A stretch of DNA of 8,275 nt from Aquitalea sp. (GTDB lineage Bacteria > Pseudomonadota > Gammaproteobacteria > Burkholderiales > Chromobacteriaceae), in the NCBI GenBank assembly GCA_019232735.1, contig JAFANL010000122.1, positions 1-8,275 on the forward strand. The letters are read 5' to 3'. Shown here one piece after another: positions 6,575 to 8,275 of this stretch. The position numbers and the translations under genes are program-made. Position 1 is the stretch's first letter. Each line of letters begins with the position of its first letter. Below the pieces are notes generated by a model that did no database searches, had not been told where the DNA came from, and saw only the letters and a list, made by a program, of their open reading frames with translations.

Positions 6575-6660
6575 GTAAAGGCCTTAATTGTCAGCGTAAG
6601 GCACCCGCTCAGGGAGGCAAGCGGGAGGTGCCGCAGCACCTGCACAATTAGTGTCACCCC
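6572..6660 (-). ncRNA. Candidate structured 3' untranslated region or small RNA after engB
   Basis: Nested inverted repeats fill this stretch. On the minus strand an outer stem GGGGTGA / TTACCCC (6660-6654 with 6578-6572) encloses TAATTGT / ACAATTA (6650-6644 with 6591-6585). Inside are two hairpins: AGGTGC-TGCG-GCACCT (6641-6626) and CCCGCT / AGCGGG (6625-6620 with 6609-6604), whose loop reads TGCCTCCCTG. The minus strand is favoured: the outer stem has a G-U pair there but an A-C mismatch on the plus strand, and the TGCG loop closed by C-G is a UNCG-type tetraloop only on the minus strand. The terminator follows directly and shares three bases with the outer stem. No convincing promoter was seen just upstream, so release from engB mRNA is more likely than independent transcription. 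It matches no RNA family I recognise. Confidence 0.45.
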
Positions 6661-6676
6661 ACACCACAAAGTTCCA

Positions 6677-7300
6677 TCATTCCTCAGCCGGTGGCTCGGC
6701 CTGCTCTTCCGATACGGCATCAAACCAGCCCATCACCACCTGCTCTACCTGTTCGGTACCGCTTTTTTTCAGGCTGGAAAACAGCTGGACACTGACTTTC
6801 GGGTAGTCCGCCAATGCCGTGCGCACCATGTTCAGCGTCTTTTGCTGCTCGCTGCGCGACAGTTTGTCGGATTTGGACAACAGAATATGCACCGGCAGGC
6901 CGGTATCGCGGAAAAAGGCCAGCATCTGCCGGTCCAGCTCCAGCAGGGGACGGCGCGAATCCATGATCAGGATCAGGCCGATCAGGCTGTCACGGGTTTG
7001 CAGGTAGCGGCCCAGCAATTGCACCCAGTGCGCGCGCACGGCCTCCGGCACCTCGGCATAGCCATAACCGGGCAAATCCACCATGAAGCGTTCATGGCCA
7101 AGGTCGAAGAAGTTGATATGCTGGGTACGGCCAGGGGTCTTGGAGACATACGCCAGCCGGGTGCGGTTGGCCAGCGTATTGATGGTGCTGGACTTGCCGG
7201 CATTGGACCGCCCCACGAAGGCGACCTCGGCGCGCGTGGGCGGCAGGTCCTTCAAATGGTTGACGGTGGTATAAAAAGTGGCGTTTTTAAAAATCGACAT
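6677..7300 (-). CDS. engB: Ribosome biogenesis GTP-binding protein EngB (YihA/YsxC)
   Basis: EngB is a small, usually essential GTPase that acts late in assembly of the large ribosomal subunit. The 207 residues match the family (about 195-215). GTPase motifs are in order: P-loop GRSNAGKSS (30-38), switch I in KTPGRTQ (54-60) with the conserved Thr, DLPGYG (75-80) as G3, SKSDK (142-146) as G4 in place of the common TKxDK, and SSLKK (175-179) as G5. The C-terminal tail after about residue 196 is acidic and rich in Glu and Pro. The ATG at 7300 fits the family N-terminus, although its ribosome binding site is poor. It is divergent from cytochrome c4 and convergent with rlpA. I recall engB beside a cytochrome c4 gene and resB in other betaproteobacteria. 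Confidence 0.98.
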   Translation of the reverse strand: MSIFKNATFYTTVNHLKDLPPTRAEVAFVGRSNAGKSSTINTLANRTRLAYVSKTPGRTQHINFFDLGHERFMVDLPGYGYAEVPEAVRAHWVQLLGRYLQTRDSLIGLILIMDSRRPLLELDRQMLAFFRDTGLPVHILLSKSDKLSRSEQQKTLNMVRTALADYPKVSVQLFSSLKKSGTEQVEQVVMGWFDAVSEEQAEPPAEE

Positions 7301-7339
7301 AGTAGTAAGGTTGATTTCAGTTGGTATAGAATAACAGGT

Positions 7340-7367
7340 TTGAAATTGCCACTTTTACAGATATTTA
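7340..7367 (+). promoter_or_regulatory. Candidate sigma-70 promoter of the cytochrome c4 gene
   Basis: TTGAAA (7340-7345) and TATTTA (7362-7367) are separated by 16 bases, about 23 bases before the start codon. The leader would be short, just long enough to hold the AAGGAG ribosome binding site at 7380-7385. It lies in the 90-base divergent spacer, which must also hold the engB promoter; for that only a weak TGGCAA / TATACC pair is visible on the minus strand. Confidence 0.5.
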
Positions 7368-7390
7368 AGAATTCCTCACAAGGAGCGATC

Positions 7391-8002
7391 ATGAAACGGA
7401 TGATGCTGTTGGCTGTAGCTGCGGCAACCCTGGCTGGAAGTGCATGGGCAGAAGACATTGCCAAGGGAGACCCGGTAAAGGGCAAGCAGATCGTTGACAC
7501 GGTATGTGCCGCCTGTCACGGTGCTGATGGCAACAGCGTAGCGTCGGCAAACCCGACCTTGGCCGGCCAGCATGAGGTGTATATCTACAACCAGCTGCAA
7601 GCCTTCAAGAAGGGTGAGCGCAAGAATCCGATCATGCTGGGCATGGCTTCCTCGCTGTCCGATACCGACATGCGTAACGTGGCTTCTTACTTCAGCCAGC
7701 AAAAGCCGAAGGCACGTGAAGCGTCCAACAAGGACCTGATGGCGCTGGGTGCCAAGGTATACCGCGTTGGTAACCCGGTAACGCACGTACCGGCCTGTAT
7801 GGCTTGTCACGGCCCGGCCGGCAAGGGCATTCCCGACCAGTTCCCGCGTGTGGGCAGCCAGCATGCCGCCTACATTGCCAAGCAGCTGGGCGACTTCAAG
7901 GCTGGTACCGATCGCAAGAACGTGACCATGTCGGATGTTGCTTCCCGCATGAGCGATGCCGAAATGAAGGCAGTTGCCGAATACATTTCGGGTCTGCGCT
8001 AA
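7391..8002 (+). CDS. Dihaem cytochrome c4
   Basis: This is a periplasmic electron carrier of the class I dihaem c4 type, known in related bacteria to pass electrons from the bc1 complex to terminal oxidases. The 203-residue precursor begins with a signal peptide (1-20) ending AWA, probably cleaved before ED. Two homologous cytochrome domains follow, with haem motifs CAACH (C39, C42, H43) and CMACH (C136, C139, H140). Likely axial methionines are in IMLGMASSLSDTD (M82 or M85) and NVTMSDVASRMSDAE (M180 or M187); the two segments correspond in the repeat. Membrane attachment is not evident after cleavage. AAGGAG (7380-7385) precedes the ATG. It is followed by a terminator and by resB, whose product belongs to the machinery that loads haem onto such proteins. 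Confidence 0.96.
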   Translation: MKRMMLLAVAAATLAGSAWAEDIAKGDPVKGKQIVDTVCAACHGADGNSVASANPTLAGQHEVYIYNQLQAFKKGERKNPIMLGMASSLSDTDMRNVASYFSQQKPKAREASNKDLMALGAKVYRVGNPVTHVPACMACHGPAGKGIPDQFPRVGSQHAAYIAKQLGDFKAGTDRKNVTMSDVASRMSDAEMKAVAEYISGLR

Positions 8003-8029
8003 TCGCAACTTTTGCGGATAGCCTTGTTC

Positions 8030-8060
8030 AAAAGGGAAGCCTGAATCGGCTTCCCTTTTT
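8030..8060 (+). terminator. Intrinsic terminator of the cytochrome c4 gene
   Basis: AAAAGGGAAGCC (8030-8041) pairs perfectly with GGCTTCCCTTTT (8048-8059) around a TGAATC loop, ending in a five-T run (8056-8060). Transcription reaching resB must either read through it or start in the 15 bases after it or inside it, so c4 may be expressed far more than resB. Confidence 0.9.
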
Positions 8061-8075
8061 GTGTTCGGCACCAAG

Positions 8076-8275
8076 ATGACAAAAAACTCCCGCAACACCA
8101 CGGTTTACAAGCTGTACGAACTGTTCAGCTCCATGCGTTTTGCCATTGGTCTACTGACCATTCTGGCCATCGCCTCCATCATCGGCACGGTACTCAAGCA
8201 GAACGAACCCTACCCCAACTACGCCTTCGAGTTTGGCCAGTACTGGTTCGCGGTCTTCGAGCAGCTTGGTCTGTA
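8076..8275 (+). CDS. resB: Cytochrome c biogenesis protein ResB (Ccs1/CcsB family), partial
   Basis: Only the first 66 codons are present. ResB and its partner CcsA (ResC) form the System II haem-transport and ligation complex that attaches haem to apocytochromes c outside the inner membrane. The N-terminal pattern is typical of the family: a short polar start, YKLYELFSSMRFAIGLLT (11-28) leading into a first transmembrane helix (about 21-42), then IIGTVLKQNEPYPNYAFEFG (37-56) and an aromatic QYWFAVFEQLGLY (57-69) where the window ends. The ATG at 8076 is preferred. A GTG at 8061 is in frame but touches the terminator's T run, and neither has a strong ribosome binding site. It follows cytochrome c4 by 73 bases; ccsA is expected beyond the edge. 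Confidence 0.95.
   Translation, partial: MTKNSRNTTVYKLYELFSSMRFAIGLLTILAIASIIGTVLKQNEPYPNYAFEFGQYWFAVFEQLGL

Noticed and set aside
6572..6660. The nested repeats after engB as a 4.5S/SRP RNA, an integron attC site or a small transposable element
   Set aside because: The conserved SRP RNA apical sequence and the attC end motifs are absent, and no flanking target-site duplication is visible.
6842..8002. 386-codon plus-strand frame that would make a long N-terminal extension of cytochrome c4
   Set aside because: The extension is antisense to engB. The real start at 7391 has a good ribosome binding site and is followed at once by a signal peptide.
7376..8101. 241-codon minus-strand frame opposite cytochrome c4
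   Set aside because: It is a shadow of the cytochrome gene with no domain, and it would run backward through the c4 terminator.
1..8275. tRNA, rRNA, CRISPR array, insertion sequence or prophage signatures
   Set aside because: None was seen on either strand. The visible genes are chromosomal housekeeping, biosynthesis and signalling functions.

Overview
The window looks like an ordinary chromosomal segment of a betaproteobacterium of the order Neisseriales, most likely family Chromobacteriaceae (Chromobacterium/Aquitalea/Vogesella type). This rests on the protein sequences (BioB, ResB and cytochrome c4 read as Neisseriales-like), on the engB / cytochrome c4 / resB arrangement typical of betaproteobacteria with System II cytochrome c maturation, and on the moderately high G+C. 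The taxonomic call comes from recall of family sequences, not from a search.

Left part (1-4020), all on the minus strand: bioB, then bioF, then a large signalling protein cut by the left edge. bioB and bioF encode the last and first enzymes of biotin-ring assembly. The third gene encodes two GAF sensor domains, a coiled coil and the beginning of a GGDEF domain. The 108-base bioB-bioF spacer carries a plausible promoter and a 13-base tandem repeat with a 30-base period.

Middle part (4150-6438), plus strand: comF (phosphoribosyltransferase-fold protein of the DNA-uptake family) and trmL (tRNA wobble-base 2'-O-methyltransferase) lie 40 bases apart and are probably co-transcribed. After a 209-base spacer with a 17-base palindrome comes rlpA, a lipoprotein with a double-psi beta-barrel and a SPOR domain, closed by a strong terminator.

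Right part: engB (ribosome-assembly GTPase) runs on the minus strand, convergent with rlpA. Between its stop codon and its terminator lies a compact set of nested inverted repeats that could be a structured 3' untranslated region or a small RNA. A divergent 90-base region separates engB from a dihaem cytochrome c4 gene, which ends in its own terminator. resB, needed to attach haem to c-type cytochromes, begins after it and is cut by the right edge.

No tRNA, rRNA, CRISPR array, insertion sequence or phage gene was seen, and no stretch over 300 bases lacks a gene. I did not find an obviously new multi-gene system. The points most worth checking are the structured element after engB and the repeat-bearing leader of bioF.
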